Notes: a model not told the origin generated them from the sequence alone. DNA of 64,000 bases from Flavobacteriales bacterium (GCA_016717225.1 JADKGB010000002.1:62001-126000); one strand, 5' to 3'. Shown: positions 10,301-19,834, numbered from the stretch's first letter. Numbers and translations are program-made.

Positions 10301-10449
10301 CCGGCCGTTTGGTGATGAAAGAAGGATTCCCCGCTGGACCGGGTGCAACCTTCATGTTCAGATCAGTTGGCTTGCAGAACGGGAATTACGCTGTGCGACT
10401 TTCAACACCGGACGGTCAATGGACCCAGCAGGTGCAGGTGGTGCATTAA
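7327..10449 (+). CDS. T9SS type A cargo with four CUB-like modules
   Basis: A 1,040-residue paralogue of the preceding gene and the longest of the trio. Signal peptide 1-25 (ESTAQC), shared N-terminal domain about 26-140, then four CUB-like modules starting near residues 231, 435, 639 and 842, each separated by a spacer domain of about 85 residues with a GPFP-type motif. The last module is closest to the last module of the other two copies (VEYCYTNSDTAWF here), while the middle modules vary in number. A type A T9SS sorting domain (IFPNPAGAEFYIRP) ends the protein. Same orientation and 73 nt spacing suggest co-transcription with the previous gene. Function unknown. Confidence 0.85.
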   Translation: MITHPQLFKVAFAASLLLFVGESTAQCTNTSLYPSQAIIPNAGGAITTISTCNFQTEYARITGIVAGSNYQFTISDGSFITVHKGTFNGPVLGFGVSPLNILGATGEDLFAHWNTNNACGTAQNCLLTTVQRFLDCLPPQSTVLVTNDCPNEQFFVDVNVLNTGDAPTVALTYTVNGGAPVTQPGLSAGAYQLGPFADLSVIDLTVEHSEDSSCNVSFLDLTNDPCGIVSCGPDTYTHCYGNSENYVQTYQGNSTFPLRLIFNSGNVSGSGNDMLVIRDGLSITDPVLFSGVGNAGNLTGVTVLSTNPDHALTLTMTSNSSFSCADGGVSPPWNYTVGCLDCTAPLATAGNVITNCASQSFTVQVNVSNMGSATNLSITNNVGAPSTVVSATGTYTVGPFPVGSAALLTLVNSENALCNLALGSFINSFCAVEITCGEPPIEASYCYDDSDSEAWLYQNTGSESLALLFSAGSIESVSFDQLVIYDGVNNQAPVLWQHTGGNEQLAGVLAISTGTSIFMEMSSDNSISCGAGSTQITEWFWTVGCLDCTQPVSTYEVVLDCDSSQFYIATNITSLGSDTTPTITNTGGAPSIPVSSTGTYNVGPFPAGATVRVDVVSDENSLCSVHSPFLTSAPCPLIGCGPYQFNLCYGDGMDTTVVYQSGGSFPIAVYFNAGQLDLFGDNVIVYDGPDFQAPVLFNGNNNGDLSGLIFTSANPENALCLRFTSDFFESCGDGSFQTPWNWSVSCLDCTNPSATFEVVPDCLHHSYNIAVDVSNLGSASDLRITDSWTMDTLIAVGIGTTIVGPIPVDEVAHVTVLNSLNPLCRVNSDEFFYPAENCVVTACDPLGVEYCYTNSDTAWFVYQSGMSVPVTISFGFGQLLSNDNIQLYNGIDASAQLVYQGNAGGQVGGLALSSSNPDNALTMKIGSNATGSCATGEASPSLYWTVGCGLVGETENGFIGFSIFPNPAGAEFYIRPSTEVSGPANLEVFDVTGRLVMKEGFPAGPGATFMFRSVGLQNGNYAVRLSTPDGQWTQQVQVVH

Positions 10450-10634
10450 CAGGCGGATACTCTGCGGAATAAGGGTTGATAACTGTTTTGCCAAGGGGGC
10501 AGGATCGGCTTTGGTCCGGCAGCTTTTCAAGTTAGGCGTCGAAGAATAACGCCGAAAAGGTGGAGACCTTCGTCCGCTTCGCCTCTTTGACTACTTTTCG
10601 CGGCGAAGAACCGCACATCGACAAATTGAACCGC

Positions 10635-13127
10635 ATGAACGCACGCCAACTCTTTCCGATCATTTCGTTGTTCGCACTCGCTATTTTACCATCAACTCGG
10701 GCATATAGCCAATGTGCCAACTTGACTCTTTACCCTAGCACAATAATAGTTCCGGATCCTGGTGGGGCATTAACCACTATTTCGTCGTGCAGCTTTACAA
10801 CGGAGCATTCGCAAGTAACCAACATCGTTGCGACGGCTACCTACCAGTTCACCATCGACGGAGGCAATTACATCACGGTTCACCAGGGAACCTATGACGG
10901 CCCTGTGCTTGGCGAAGGCGTTTCGTCAGTCACTGTTGCTGCCGTTACCAATGAGGATCTATTCCCGACCTGGACGCAAAACGCATCTTGCGCAGGTATG
11001 ACTGGTTGCCAGATAACCACCGTGCAACTATTCTTGAACTGCACACCACCTGCGTTCAATGTGGGTACGGTCAACGACTGTGCGAACTTCCAGTTCTCCA
11101 TCAATGTGAACGTTACCAGTATCGGTGATGCGCCGTTTGTGAACTTGACATATACGGTCGATGGCGGGGCTCCTACAACCTTGGCTGGTTTCGGAGTGGG
11201 TAGTTATTCGATCGGACCATTCACCAGCGGCCAATTGGTGAACGTTACCGTTGAGCACGCGACCGATCCGGCTTGCAATCAATCTATAAACAACATCACC
11301 AATTTCCCTTGTCCGATCATCAGTTGCGGTCCCACTACATACGATTACTGCTACGGGAACAACGATAACACGGCCTTCATCTACCAGTCATCCACATCCG
11401 AGCCGTTGGGTATTCTCTTCACCGCAGGTTCGATGTACCAGTTCGATGGTGATATCATCACCATTCATGATGGGTTGGATGGATTTGCGCCCGTACTCTA
11501 CACGGGGAATGGAGTGCTCGGTGATCTGACCGGGATTTTTGAGGTGAGTACGAATCCTGATAATGCGCTGACCTTGGTCGTTAGCTCTACTGCTTTTACA
11601 AGCTGCTCTGACGGTAACGCGCTCCCGTGGAATTACGTGATCAGTTGCTATGATGGTTGCCAGCCTCCTGTGGCTACCTACGATGTGCTGTTGGATTGTG
11701 CCAATAGCCAATTCTCCATCGAGACCACGATATCGAGCATGGGCACAGCGCCTGTTCTGGATATTACCAATACCGGTGGAGCCCCCATTGTTACGGCGAA
11801 CGGCCCCGGTGTTTATGTGAGCGGTCCTTTCCCCAATGCCGCACCGGTCTCAGTTGATATCGTGGGTACGAACGCACTTTGTACCGTTGGATCACCGGCG
11901 TTGATCAATGGCCCTTGCCCGGTGATCAGCTGTGGCCCCGATAACTACACATACTGCTACGACAACTTCTGGGATAGTACGACGGTATACCAAAGCGCCA
12001 ACAGCTTTCCCATCGCCATCTATTTCAACTCCGGCACGTTCGAACCTTGCTGTGATCGGATCCAAGTGTATGATGGCCTGAATACAAGCACGACACCGAT
12101 CTATGATGGCAATGGCAATTTCGGCGACATGACCGGTTTGTTCTTCACGAGCACGAATCCCGATAATGCGCTTACCGTGGTTTGGCGTAGTGATGTATCG
12201 GTCAATTGTGTGCAAGGATCAGAAACCCCTTTGGACTGGACCGTGAGCTGTTTGGATTGTACCAATCCGGCAGTGAGCTACGAACTGGTGCCTGATTGCC
12301 AGCATAATGGGTACAACATCGAGGTGAACGTGACGGATCTGGGCGTATCGCCTCCTTCGTTGAACATCGCGAGCACATTCAGTACGGACACGATCTTCAA
12401 TGTTGGTTTGGGCATCACGACCATCGGGCCTATCCCGTTCGATACCGAATCGCAGTTCACCGTGTTGAACAGCCAGAATCCACTCTGCCGCTCCAACAGC
12501 CCGAGCTTCACATACTCCGCTGATAGTTGTATCGTATTGGCATGCGACGCTGTGGGACAGGATTGGTGCTACTCGAATGCTGATTCGGCGTTCTTCACCT
12601 ATACGAGTGGAACTTCGGATCCTATCACATTGACGTTCGGTTACGGCCAATTGCTCGTGAACGACTTCATCCAGATCTTCAATGGCCTGAATACGGATGC
12701 GCAGTTGGTGTACATGGGCAACCAGGGTGGCCAGATGGCCGGTTTCTCGATCAGCAGCAGCAATGCCGATAATGCTCTCACGCTCCTGGTGATCAGCAGT
12801 CAGGCAGGATCCTGTGCAACAGGAGAGGCCAGCCAATGGATGTATTGGTCTGTGGGTTGTGGTCTAGTGGGTGTGAGCGAGAATACGACGTCGGAACTGT
12901 CACTTTATCCGAACCCGACCACGGGCGAGTTGTTCATCAATGGAATAGCTGGGAATACGCAAGTGGAGATAATGGACCTCACTGGCCGTTTGGTTATGCA
13001 GAACCGGTTCAATGGTGCCGGGGCTGCTGAGCGAATTGACCTGTCGGCTTTGCAGAACGGTAACTATACGGTGGTGCTTCGGATGGAGGACCGCGTTGAG
13101 AACAGGACTGTGGTCTTGATGCGTTGA
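10635..13127 (+). CDS. T9SS type A cargo with three CUB-like modules
   Basis: An 830-residue third paralogue. The start at 10635 is chosen because it opens a clear signal peptide (MNARQLFPII to about residue 25, AYSQC); an in-frame extension to 10560 adds nothing signal-like. It has the shared N-terminal domain, CUB-like modules starting near residues 230, 432 and 636, and a type A sorting domain from about 755 (LYPNPTTGELF). A 185 nt gap separates it from copy two, longer than between copies one and two, so it may have its own promoter. A terminator hairpin follows at 13152. Function unknown; modular repeat-number change is the notable feature. Confidence 0.85.
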   Translation: MNARQLFPIISLFALAILPSTRAYSQCANLTLYPSTIIVPDPGGALTTISSCSFTTEHSQVTNIVATATYQFTIDGGNYITVHQGTYDGPVLGEGVSSVTVAAVTNEDLFPTWTQNASCAGMTGCQITTVQLFLNCTPPAFNVGTVNDCANFQFSINVNVTSIGDAPFVNLTYTVDGGAPTTLAGFGVGSYSIGPFTSGQLVNVTVEHATDPACNQSINNITNFPCPIISCGPTTYDYCYGNNDNTAFIYQSSTSEPLGILFTAGSMYQFDGDIITIHDGLDGFAPVLYTGNGVLGDLTGIFEVSTNPDNALTLVVSSTAFTSCSDGNALPWNYVISCYDGCQPPVATYDVLLDCANSQFSIETTISSMGTAPVLDITNTGGAPIVTANGPGVYVSGPFPNAAPVSVDIVGTNALCTVGSPALINGPCPVISCGPDNYTYCYDNFWDSTTVYQSANSFPIAIYFNSGTFEPCCDRIQVYDGLNTSTTPIYDGNGNFGDMTGLFFTSTNPDNALTVVWRSDVSVNCVQGSETPLDWTVSCLDCTNPAVSYELVPDCQHNGYNIEVNVTDLGVSPPSLNIASTFSTDTIFNVGLGITTIGPIPFDTESQFTVLNSQNPLCRSNSPSFTYSADSCIVLACDAVGQDWCYSNADSAFFTYTSGTSDPITLTFGYGQLLVNDFIQIFNGLNTDAQLVYMGNQGGQMAGFSISSSNADNALTLLVISSQAGSCATGEASQWMYWSVGCGLVGVSENTTSELSLYPNPTTGELFINGIAGNTQVEIMDLTGRLVMQNRFNGAGAAERIDLSALQNGNYTVVLRMEDRVENRTVVLMR

Positions 13128-13151
13128 ACCGAGCAATAATGAACCTGGCAG

Positions 13152-13176
13152 AAGGCCCGACTCAATGTCGGGCCTT
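13152..13176 (+). terminator. intrinsic terminator after the CUB-like gene trio
   Basis: Inverted repeat AAGGCCCGAC / GTCGGGCCTT with a 5 nt loop followed by TTTT, 24 nt after the stop of the third paralogue. The rest of the gap up to 13433 (about 250 nt) shows no gene or other clear structure. Confidence 0.8.
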
Positions 13177-13433
13177 TTGCATTGGGTCAATGTCGCTCCG
13201 CTGCGAAACCAATGAGGAAGAAGCCGCTCACATAACCAGATCAGCCTGCCAATTCCTTGATCATTCACTTGATCGGGGTCGAAAACGAACCCCCGTCAAC
13301 CGGGTATTACAGCCGAGAACCGGCACGCATTTTCTTCGCCCTTTCCAGGTCGGATCGGAACAGCATCATCGATCGGAGCGGAATGCATTAACGCACTCCT
13401 CGGACGGTGATCTTCTTCCGCTTGAGGGTTGCA

Positions 13434-16400
13434 TCACTCTGCTTCTATCAGGATCTCATCCGCGAAGATCCAGGTAGTGCCGCCTTTGCCTTTGTGCCAA
13501 TCGGGACACACCCCAGCGTTCTTGGCGATCACTTTCACATAGCGTGACTTTTTGCCTAAGAGGGGCGTCCAGAGTTCCTGCTTTTCTGCAAGGTCATTGC
13601 GGCGATCCACTTCATTCGCTACGGTGGTGCTGCTCCATGTGCGGCCGTTCGTGCTCCAAGCGAAGGTGACCTCCGCTGGATAGAAGATCCACGAGTTCTG
13701 GTCTTGTAGCACGCTCAGACCTGCGCGTTGGAGCTTTTTCACACTACCAAGGTCGAGAGTGGCCAACACATCATGTTCGCGGAAGCCTTGCCATTCACCG
13801 GTGCGGAAATCGGTGCCGCCACGGAGGCCATCGATCAGCGCATTGTCGCCACCGGCGGCGTATTGGTTGGCATAGGGGCTTTCGAGTTTGATGGTGCGGG
13901 AGCCATCGATCTTGGTGAATTGGGCGGTGACGGGTTCAAACGCCTCGCTCCAGGTCACGTCGATACGGGCCGTTGCCATAAGAGCGAAGGGTTTGTTCAT
14001 GGGACACACGCGCTGACCCAGTTGGTCCTCAATGGTGCAGGTGCCCTTGCCTTCAGCGGCTACGAGCAAAGTGTCCGTGAAGGTGGATGCGGACGCCACG
14101 ATCACCGGTGCACCCGGCCGTGGTGATCCGGGTACGCCATTGCCTGGACCAGCCGAATCGCCTGGGCCGCTCGAAATCTCAGGAACGTAGGGCATTCGCT
14201 GCGGGACCCGATCAACGTCGAACTCGAACCGGCCGCCCTTGCGGATGTCCGCATGATCCAGGGTGGTCGGTGTGTGGTGTCTCTCGTTCTTTCCGAACAG
14301 TTCATCTATCCGCTCGACCTGTTCTTCGCGCTTGGTCTTGGGGCGTTTCTTTTTGTCCTTCGACTCCAGTTGCGCCGCTGTTTCACGGATACGCACCCAC
14401 GTGCTGTCGCGCACGTCGATCGTGAAGGCCGAGCTGTCGCCCACCGCGATCCGTGCCTCACCGAAGAGTGGATAGCCCAGTTGATACTCCGTGCTGATCC
14501 CGGGTGAGACCGGATAGAGCCCCAAGGCGCTCATCACGTACCAAGCGCTCATCTGCCCGCAATCCTCGTTACCGCTCAAACCATCCGGTGCATCGTGGTA
14601 CTGCTCGCCCATGATGCGTTTCACCAACGCCCGCGTCTTCTTCGGCTTGCCGATGAGGTTGTACAGATAGGCCATGTGGTGACTGGGCTCATTGCCATGC
14701 GCATACTGGCCGATCAGGCCCGTGATATCGGCTTGCTCACGGCCCGAAGTGGTTGATGATGCGCTGAAGAGGCTGTCCAAATGCCGCTCAAAGCCTGATG
14801 GACCACTATGCAGTTCGATCAGGCGTTTGAATGCCTGCGGGGCGAACAAGCTGTATTGCCACGCATTGGCTTCTGTGTAGTTGAAGTTCACTTCGTAAGG
14901 GTCGAACGACGGCACGAAACCACCATTGCGCCGAGCGCGGAAGAAGCCGGTGGTGGGATCGAACAGGTTCTCGAACGCTCGGCCGCGATGGTCGAGCAGG
15001 TCGAGTTTCCACGTATGCAATGTGTCCTCGGGAATGTTCATCTCGCTCGCCATCGAAACGATGCAACGGTCGTTGTATGCGTACTCCAAGGTTTTGCTCA
15101 CACTTTCGCTCTGGTCCTCGCTGCTGATATAGCCTTTGTCGGACAAGGCCTTCAGGCCGGGTTCATCGCGGGTGGCGCTGGCAAGCATGGCTTTCAAGGC
15201 CAGTACATCGTCATAGTCGCGGATGCCCTTGGCGTGCGCATCGGCGATCACGCTCACGCTGTGGTAACCGATCATGCAATCCGTTTCGTTGCCCCATAGT
15301 TCCCAAACGGGCAGCCTTCCACTTTGTTGGTAGTGGAGCAAAAAGGTGTTGATGAAATCATTCGTCATCTCCGGCTCCAGGATCGTCATCAACGGGTGTA
15401 GCGCGCGGAATGTGTCCCATAGGCTGAAGACCGTGTACACGTTGTGGTCGGCGTGGCGCACCTGACCATCCATGCCGCGGTAGTGGCCATCCACGTCGTT
15501 GAAGATGTATGGTGCCACATAGCTGTGGTAGAGCGCTGTGTAGAAGATCCGCTGCTGTTCGCGTATGCCTCCGTCGACCTGGATCTTGGAGAGCTTCTTG
15601 TTCCAGGAATCCTCGGCTTGCTTTCGCACCAGGTCGAAATCCCAATGGGGCACTTCGGCTTCAAGGTTAGCACGAGCACCGTCGATGCTCACGGCACTGA
15701 TGCCGACCTTGACAATGAGAGGTTGTTCAAGTGCTCCGAAACCATATCCCGCTCCTAACCCGACAAGGTTCGATGGAAGCACATCCTCATTCTGTATGGG
15801 ACTGCTGAAGCGGATGCAGAAGAATAGGCGCTGGTCCTTGGCCCATGAGGATGAGCGTCGCTCACCGACCACTTCGGTCTCACTGACTTTCTGTATCGAG
15901 CGCCCCAATAAATTATCGCGATGCGATAGGTCCAGCACGATCCGGGCGGCCTGGCCTTTGGGGAAGGTGTACCGATGCACGCCCACCCGAGCCGTGGCCG
16001 TCAGCTCGGCCCGGATGCTGGACCCTTCGATACGCGTGGGCCGGGCAGCTTGAACCGAACTCCGATACACGGGCGAAGGTGGAGGCCCCAAGAGATCCAC
16101 TTTGTAATAGCCCGCGCTGGCCACTTCGCTTGCATGACTGAAGCGCGAGCGGGTCGCCGCCCCGTCGAAGGCCATGCCGCCGCTGCCGGCCACCGGCGTA
16201 AGCAACACATCGCACAGGTCCGCAACCCCCGTTCCGCTCAGGTGTGTGTGACTGAATCCGTAGATGATGCTATCGGAATAATGGTATCCCCCGCAGCCGT
16301 CCCAATCATTGTAGCCATCCGTACGAGTGTCCGGGCTTAGTTGTACCAGTCCATTGGGCACACATGCCCCAGGAAAAGTGTGGCCATGTCCGCCGGTCCC

Positions 16401-16502
16401 AATGAAGGGGTTCACCAGGTCCTTGGCATAATTCACCTGGGCATGAACCAACACACCAGCAGATGAGAACAGGAGGGAAGAGGTCAGGAGGAAACCGCGC
16501 AT
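13434..16502 (-). CDS. GH92 alpha-mannosidase with C-terminal discoidin-like domain
   Basis: A 1,022-residue exported alpha-1,2-mannosidase-type enzyme. Signal peptide 1-22 (LVHAQ), then GH92 hallmarks: NPFIGTGGHGHTFPGA near 30, GFSHTHLSGTG near 85, and the catalytic-acid motif GNEDCGQMSAW with E646. Calcium-dependent GH92 enzymes trim alpha-linked mannose from N-glycans or yeast mannan in the periplasm or at the surface. Residues about 740-800 are an unusual Lys/Glu- then Pro/Gly-rich linker inside the second half. The last ~150 residues look like an F5/8 type C (discoidin) carbohydrate-binding domain. With the broken beta-mannosidase and the chitinase it suggests a glycoprotein or fungal-wall diet. 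A TAGCTTCG box ends 4 nt before the start codon. Confidence 0.92.
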   Translation of the reverse strand: MRGFLLTSSLLFSSAGVLVHAQVNYAKDLVNPFIGTGGHGHTFPGACVPNGLVQLSPDTRTDGYNDWDGCGGYHYSDSIIYGFSHTHLSGTGVADLCDVLLTPVAGSGGMAFDGAATRSRFSHASEVASAGYYKVDLLGPPPSPVYRSSVQAARPTRIEGSSIRAELTATARVGVHRYTFPKGQAARIVLDLSHRDNLLGRSIQKVSETEVVGERRSSSWAKDQRLFFCIRFSSPIQNEDVLPSNLVGLGAGYGFGALEQPLIVKVGISAVSIDGARANLEAEVPHWDFDLVRKQAEDSWNKKLSKIQVDGGIREQQRIFYTALYHSYVAPYIFNDVDGHYRGMDGQVRHADHNVYTVFSLWDTFRALHPLMTILEPEMTNDFINTFLLHYQQSGRLPVWELWGNETDCMIGYHSVSVIADAHAKGIRDYDDVLALKAMLASATRDEPGLKALSDKGYISSEDQSESVSKTLEYAYNDRCIVSMASEMNIPEDTLHTWKLDLLDHRGRAFENLFDPTTGFFRARRNGGFVPSFDPYEVNFNYTEANAWQYSLFAPQAFKRLIELHSGPSGFERHLDSLFSASSTTSGREQADITGLIGQYAHGNEPSHHMAYLYNLIGKPKKTRALVKRIMGEQYHDAPDGLSGNEDCGQMSAWYVMSALGLYPVSPGISTEYQLGYPLFGEARIAVGDSSAFTIDVRDSTWVRIRETAAQLESKDKKKRPKTKREEQVERIDELFGKNERHHTPTTLDHADIRKGGRFEFDVDRVPQRMPYVPEISSGPGDSAGPGNGVPGSPRPGAPVIVASASTFTDTLLVAAEGKGTCTIEDQLGQRVCPMNKPFALMATARIDVTWSEAFEPVTAQFTKIDGSRTIKLESPYANQYAAGGDNALIDGLRGGTDFRTGEWQGFREHDVLATLDLGSVKKLQRAGLSVLQDQNSWIFYPAEVTFAWSTNGRTWSSTTVANEVDRRNDLAEKQELWTPLLGKKSRYVKVIAKNAGVCPDWHKGKGGTTWIFADEILIEAE

Positions 16503-16506
16503 TCGA

Positions 16507-16514
16507 CGAAGCTA
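16507..16514 (-). promoter_or_regulatory. candidate -7 box TAGCTTCG for the GH92 gene
   Basis: A minus-strand match to TAnnTTYG ending 4 nt upstream of the GH92 start codon. If used, transcription would begin at or next to the ATG, giving a leaderless or near-leaderless mRNA. This may be chance. Confidence 0.25.
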
Positions 16515-16556
16515 AAGGTGGAGAGAGACATCGTCCTTGAAAGACGTGCTGGAAAC

Positions 16557-16583
16557 AAAAAAGACCCAGCCAGAAGCCGGGTC
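16557..16583 (-). terminator. intrinsic terminator after outer-membrane barrel gene
   Basis: On the minus strand GACCCGG, a short loop and CTGGGTC are followed by TTTTTTG, 22 nt after the stop of the 200-residue barrel gene and before the GH92 gene on the same strand. It separates these two transcription units. Confidence 0.75.
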
Positions 16584-16604
16584 CCTTTGGGTCAATATTC
16601 TTCG

Positions 16605-17207
16605 TTAGAGCTTCACCGCCAGCCCCAATTGTGCCACTGATACTCCATATCCTAATTCGCCATAAACCCCGATCTTGTCCGTGAAGTAGTAGCGGGCTCC
16701 TACGAGCACCGTAAGACTCAGGCCACTGTATGTACCCGCTGAGAAGACCTGCGTGCCTGCAGGGTAATTCGTCTCGTCCTTGAAAGACGCTGCCCGATAA
16801 GCGAGCATCAAACCACCGTAGGTATCGAGTTTCTCGTTCTCGTGCCAATCGTTATAGTGCCACGTGCCTCTGGCTCCAACGACTACATACGTCCATTTGT
16901 ACGATGTGGTGTAGCTGTTGGAGAAGAAGCTGTTGTTGAATTCGTATTTGTAACTCTTGTAGCCAAGAAAGCCTCCAAGACCCCATACACCGGGGCCCAA
17001 TTCACCCATGCCATGGTCAAAATGCAGAGCGATCGCAGGCGATTGGCTAACACCAGAGCCAGAAAATCCTACACCGTAGCTTCCCCCGACCCCCAAACCA
17101 ACGCCCAACACATTCGTGCCTTCCGTGAAGGACTGGGCTTTCGAAAGAGATGACCACAGAAGAAAAGAAAGAAGTGCGGTGATCCCCGCTGATTTTGAGA
17201 TTAGCAT
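16605..17207 (-). CDS. small outer-membrane beta-barrel protein
   Basis: 200 residues with a signal peptide (about 1-25, SLSKAQ) and alternating hydrophobic/polar beta strands rich in Gly and aromatic residues; the last strand is ELGYGVSVAQLGLAVKL, without a terminal aromatic. It resembles the OmpW/porin-like small barrels annotated in Bacteroidota as outer membrane beta-barrel proteins. Function unknown. A good promoter box (TACGTTTG, 17233-17240) lies 26 nt upstream and a terminator follows, so it is a single-gene transcript. Confidence 0.75.
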   Translation of the reverse strand: MLISKSAGITALLSFLLWSSLSKAQSFTEGTNVLGVGLGVGGSYGVGFSGSGVSQSPAIALHFDHGMGELGPGVWGLGGFLGYKSYKYEFNNSFFSNSYTTSYKWTYVVVGARGTWHYNDWHENEKLDTYGGLMLAYRAASFKDETNYPAGTQVFSAGTYSGLSLTVLVGARYYFTDKIGVYGELGYGVSVAQLGLAVKL

Positions 17208-17232
17208 GTTTGTTCGGTTATCGATTCAGGGT

Positions 17233-17240
17233 CAAACGTA
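17233..17240 (-). promoter_or_regulatory. candidate -7 promoter box TACGTTTG
   Basis: A perfect minus-strand match to the Bacteroidota -7 consensus TAnnTTTG, 25 nt before the start codon of the barrel gene at 17207. Confidence 0.5.
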
Positions 17241-17275
17241 TCAAACCCATCGCAGATCGAAAACCGAATATCACA

Positions 17276-19834
17276 TTACTTCAACACACTCACGTGCCCA
17301 TAATAGGTATGGTTGATCCGTGAAAGTGCATCACGTGTATCAAGCTTCCAGACGTACACACCGGTCTGCACACTTGATCCATCCCATCCTTCGGTCGGGT
17401 CGCTACTTGCCCATAGCTCTTGGCCCCACCGGTCGAAAACGCTCAACTGGTAGATCGCCTCGTCCTGATCTTTGACCACAGGTAACCACAAGTCGTTAAT
17501 ACCATCTCCATCCGGGGTGAACGCATTGGGAACATTGACCGCGTAATAACCATCGATCATGACGGTGGCATAGGCCGTATCCGTGCACGTATTCGCATTT
17601 GTTACGATCAGTCGCACCGGGTATTCTCCCAAGTCCTGATCCGGAAAATGCAAGGCTGGATCCTCAACGTTGCTGTGCCCGAGGATCCCGCCTTCGCCAA
17701 AATCCCAATCCCATTCAACCACGTCGATGGAGGAGGAATCCGTGAAGTTGATCAGAGTAGCGAAGTAATCCGTGGGCTGCGGGCCGAACACGAAACCAGC
17801 TTCTGGATGGTCGTAAACGTCGACAAGCAGTGATGCAGTGTCACCGGCACAGTTCTGTGGACTGATCACATGCAGCAATGCACTGAATACGCCTGCATCG
17901 AAGTAGGTGTAGAACGGATCACACACGCCGCCAGTTCCACCATCACCGAAATCCCAGATACAAGTACCTGTGAAGTTGGCATCCGTTGTATTCGTAAAAG
18001 CGATCTCCAATGGATAACAACCACTATCGCGAGCAGCAATGAACGAAACGACCGGATGACCATAACTGGTGATAAAGTCTTGTTCGATCACTTCTGCCTG
18101 GCAACCTTGTGGGTGGGTAACGAGCAAACTCACGGTATAGGTGCCGGGATCAGGATAGGTCCCTGTTGGTGCCGCATCCGTGGAAATCACACCATTGCCC
18201 AGGTCCCATTGCACGCTGCCCACTTGTGCAGCTGGCGTAGTGTTGGTGAATTGGATGGAAAGCGGCGTACAGCCTGCGATCGTATCCGAAGTAAAACTCA
18301 CCGAAGGCTCTGCGTACACTTCGATCATCGCACTGATGGTGGTGTCTTCAATACAGCCAGCCGGGCTTGTTACGGTCAATGCGATATTGAACAGACCATC
18401 GGTATTGAACACATGGGCAGGATCGCATACGTTGGAGGTGGGGCTGCCGTCACCAAAATTCCATGAGCACGTCCCGGTAAGTGTATCCGTGAGATTTGTG
18501 AATTGCACAGACATTCCAATGCAACCTTCGAGCAGGTCCGCAGAGAAGACTGGATCCGGTATCTGGTTGATCGTGACCAGTCCAATGAACGTAGTGTCAG
18601 TAGGGCAGTAATCATCTGAGACGATGCTCAACGTTACATCGTAGACCCCCGGTGCGCTGTACAAGTGGCTCGGTTCATATGCGGTGGATGCAGGCGAACT
18701 GTCACCAAAATCCCATGTATAAGAGATCACCTGTGTTGTATCAGTGCCATTGTTCATTACCACATTCAAAGGATCGCAGCTGGAAACTGCCAGGTTGTCG
18801 ATAGAGGCTGACACGCAAACGGGAGGAGCCACATAGAACTGGGCGATCGTACAGGCCGTATCGAACGAGCTCAGGAACTGGTACCAACCTGTATCCAACG
18901 CGTTCGCAGAGATGCCCAGGATCGTATCTGTTTCACCAACCAAGGCCACACCTTGGTAGTACCACTGATAGCTATTGGCAACACTGTCGGGGTGGCCAAT
19001 TATCTCGAGGTCATTCGTGTAGAATTCACCATCATCGTCGATGGTTGAACCGAACAAGGAAGTTTGGTTCAATGTCAGGTTGTCGTAAAGGAAATACGCG
19101 AGCCAAGGTGATGAGACGCTTGGATAATCTGCAGGCAACGTGCAAGGTGGCCCGATCATGATGGCTTGCACATCGAAGGTTGGGGTGAAGGTGATATTCA
19201 CGGTTTCCCATGAATTGCTTGGCGAGTATGTACCATATCCCAACTCGGTCCAGCCTTCGTTACCTGGGCATAGAGCGATGTTCGTTGGCATAGGTGGGCA
19301 GGAAGCAAAACCATAGATCGTTACGTTCACATCGCTCAAATTCATCGTTGTGGTCTGGTCAAGGAAATTATCAACCAGAAAAGCCGACATATCCACATTC
19401 ATGCTGTAGGATATGCCTGCGAGCATGGGCTGCATCAGGCAACCACCGATCAACTCCATATAGTCCGGGCACATGTATCCGCCAACGCAACCGTTACCAC
19501 CACCAGGCAATGGTTGTTCGATCCAAGGTGGCATGTAACTGCCTGAATAGAAATAATCGGAGGTGGAATTGGTCGCTTGGTCCCAGCCGTCCGCACAATT
19601 CAATTGGCTATAGCTCGTGGGCAAGCAATCATAGTCTTCAAAGGATGCGTTCGGAAGGATCGAAGTCACACCACCGCCAAGCACGGCGTCGCAAATGCAC
19701 TCACCTCCGTCGTTAAGGTCGATAAGGCCGTCCCCATCGTCATCCACGCCGTTGTCACAAACTTCTTGTGCATTCGCGGCCAGTGTGCCAAGAAAGGCGA
19801 AAGCGAGAAGCCAACGGGTAGCGTTATACTGCAT
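17276..19834 (-). CDS. PKD-repeat protein with gliding-type (type B) T9SS C-terminus
   Basis: 852 residues. The start at 19834 gives a signal peptide (MQYNATRWLL to ANAQE); longer in-frame starts are not signal-like. A short MopE-like CDNGVDDDGDGLID calcium-binding motif follows, then a CCC-like secreted domain to about 330. Five PKD domains follow (about 390-780), with WDFGD / WNFGDGS motifs. The C-terminal ~90 residues are the gliding motility-associated domain: VPNAFTPDGDGINDLW, FDRWGQELW, WDG, GVYVWKL. This type B signal directs T9SS export and surface retention. Such proteins often act as adhesins or matrix proteins; the ligand is unknown. Confidence 0.88.
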   Translation of the reverse strand: MQYNATRWLLAFAFLGTLAANAQEVCDNGVDDDGDGLIDLNDGGECICDAVLGGGVTSILPNASFEDYDCLPTSYSQLNCADGWDQATNSTSDYFYSGSYMPPWIEQPLPGGGNGCVGGYMCPDYMELIGGCLMQPMLAGISYSMNVDMSAFLVDNFLDQTTTMNLSDVNVTIYGFASCPPMPTNIALCPGNEGWTELGYGTYSPSNSWETVNITFTPTFDVQAIMIGPPCTLPADYPSVSSPWLAYFLYDNLTLNQTSLFGSTIDDDGEFYTNDLEIIGHPDSVANSYQWYYQGVALVGETDTILGISANALDTGWYQFLSSFDTACTIAQFYVAPPVCVSASIDNLAVSSCDPLNVVMNNGTDTTQVISYTWDFGDSSPASTAYEPSHLYSAPGVYDVTLSIVSDDYCPTDTTFIGLVTINQIPDPVFSADLLEGCIGMSVQFTNLTDTLTGTCSWNFGDGSPTSNVCDPAHVFNTDGLFNIALTVTSPAGCIEDTTISAMIEVYAEPSVSFTSDTIAGCTPLSIQFTNTTPAAQVGSVQWDLGNGVISTDAAPTGTYPDPGTYTVSLLVTHPQGCQAEVIEQDFITSYGHPVVSFIAARDSGCYPLEIAFTNTTDANFTGTCIWDFGDGGTGGVCDPFYTYFDAGVFSALLHVISPQNCAGDTASLLVDVYDHPEAGFVFGPQPTDYFATLINFTDSSSIDVVEWDWDFGEGGILGHSNVEDPALHFPDQDLGEYPVRLIVTNANTCTDTAYATVMIDGYYAVNVPNAFTPDGDGINDLWLPVVKDQDEAIYQLSVFDRWGQELWASSDPTEGWDGSSVQTGVYVWKLDTRDALSRINHTYYGHVSVLK

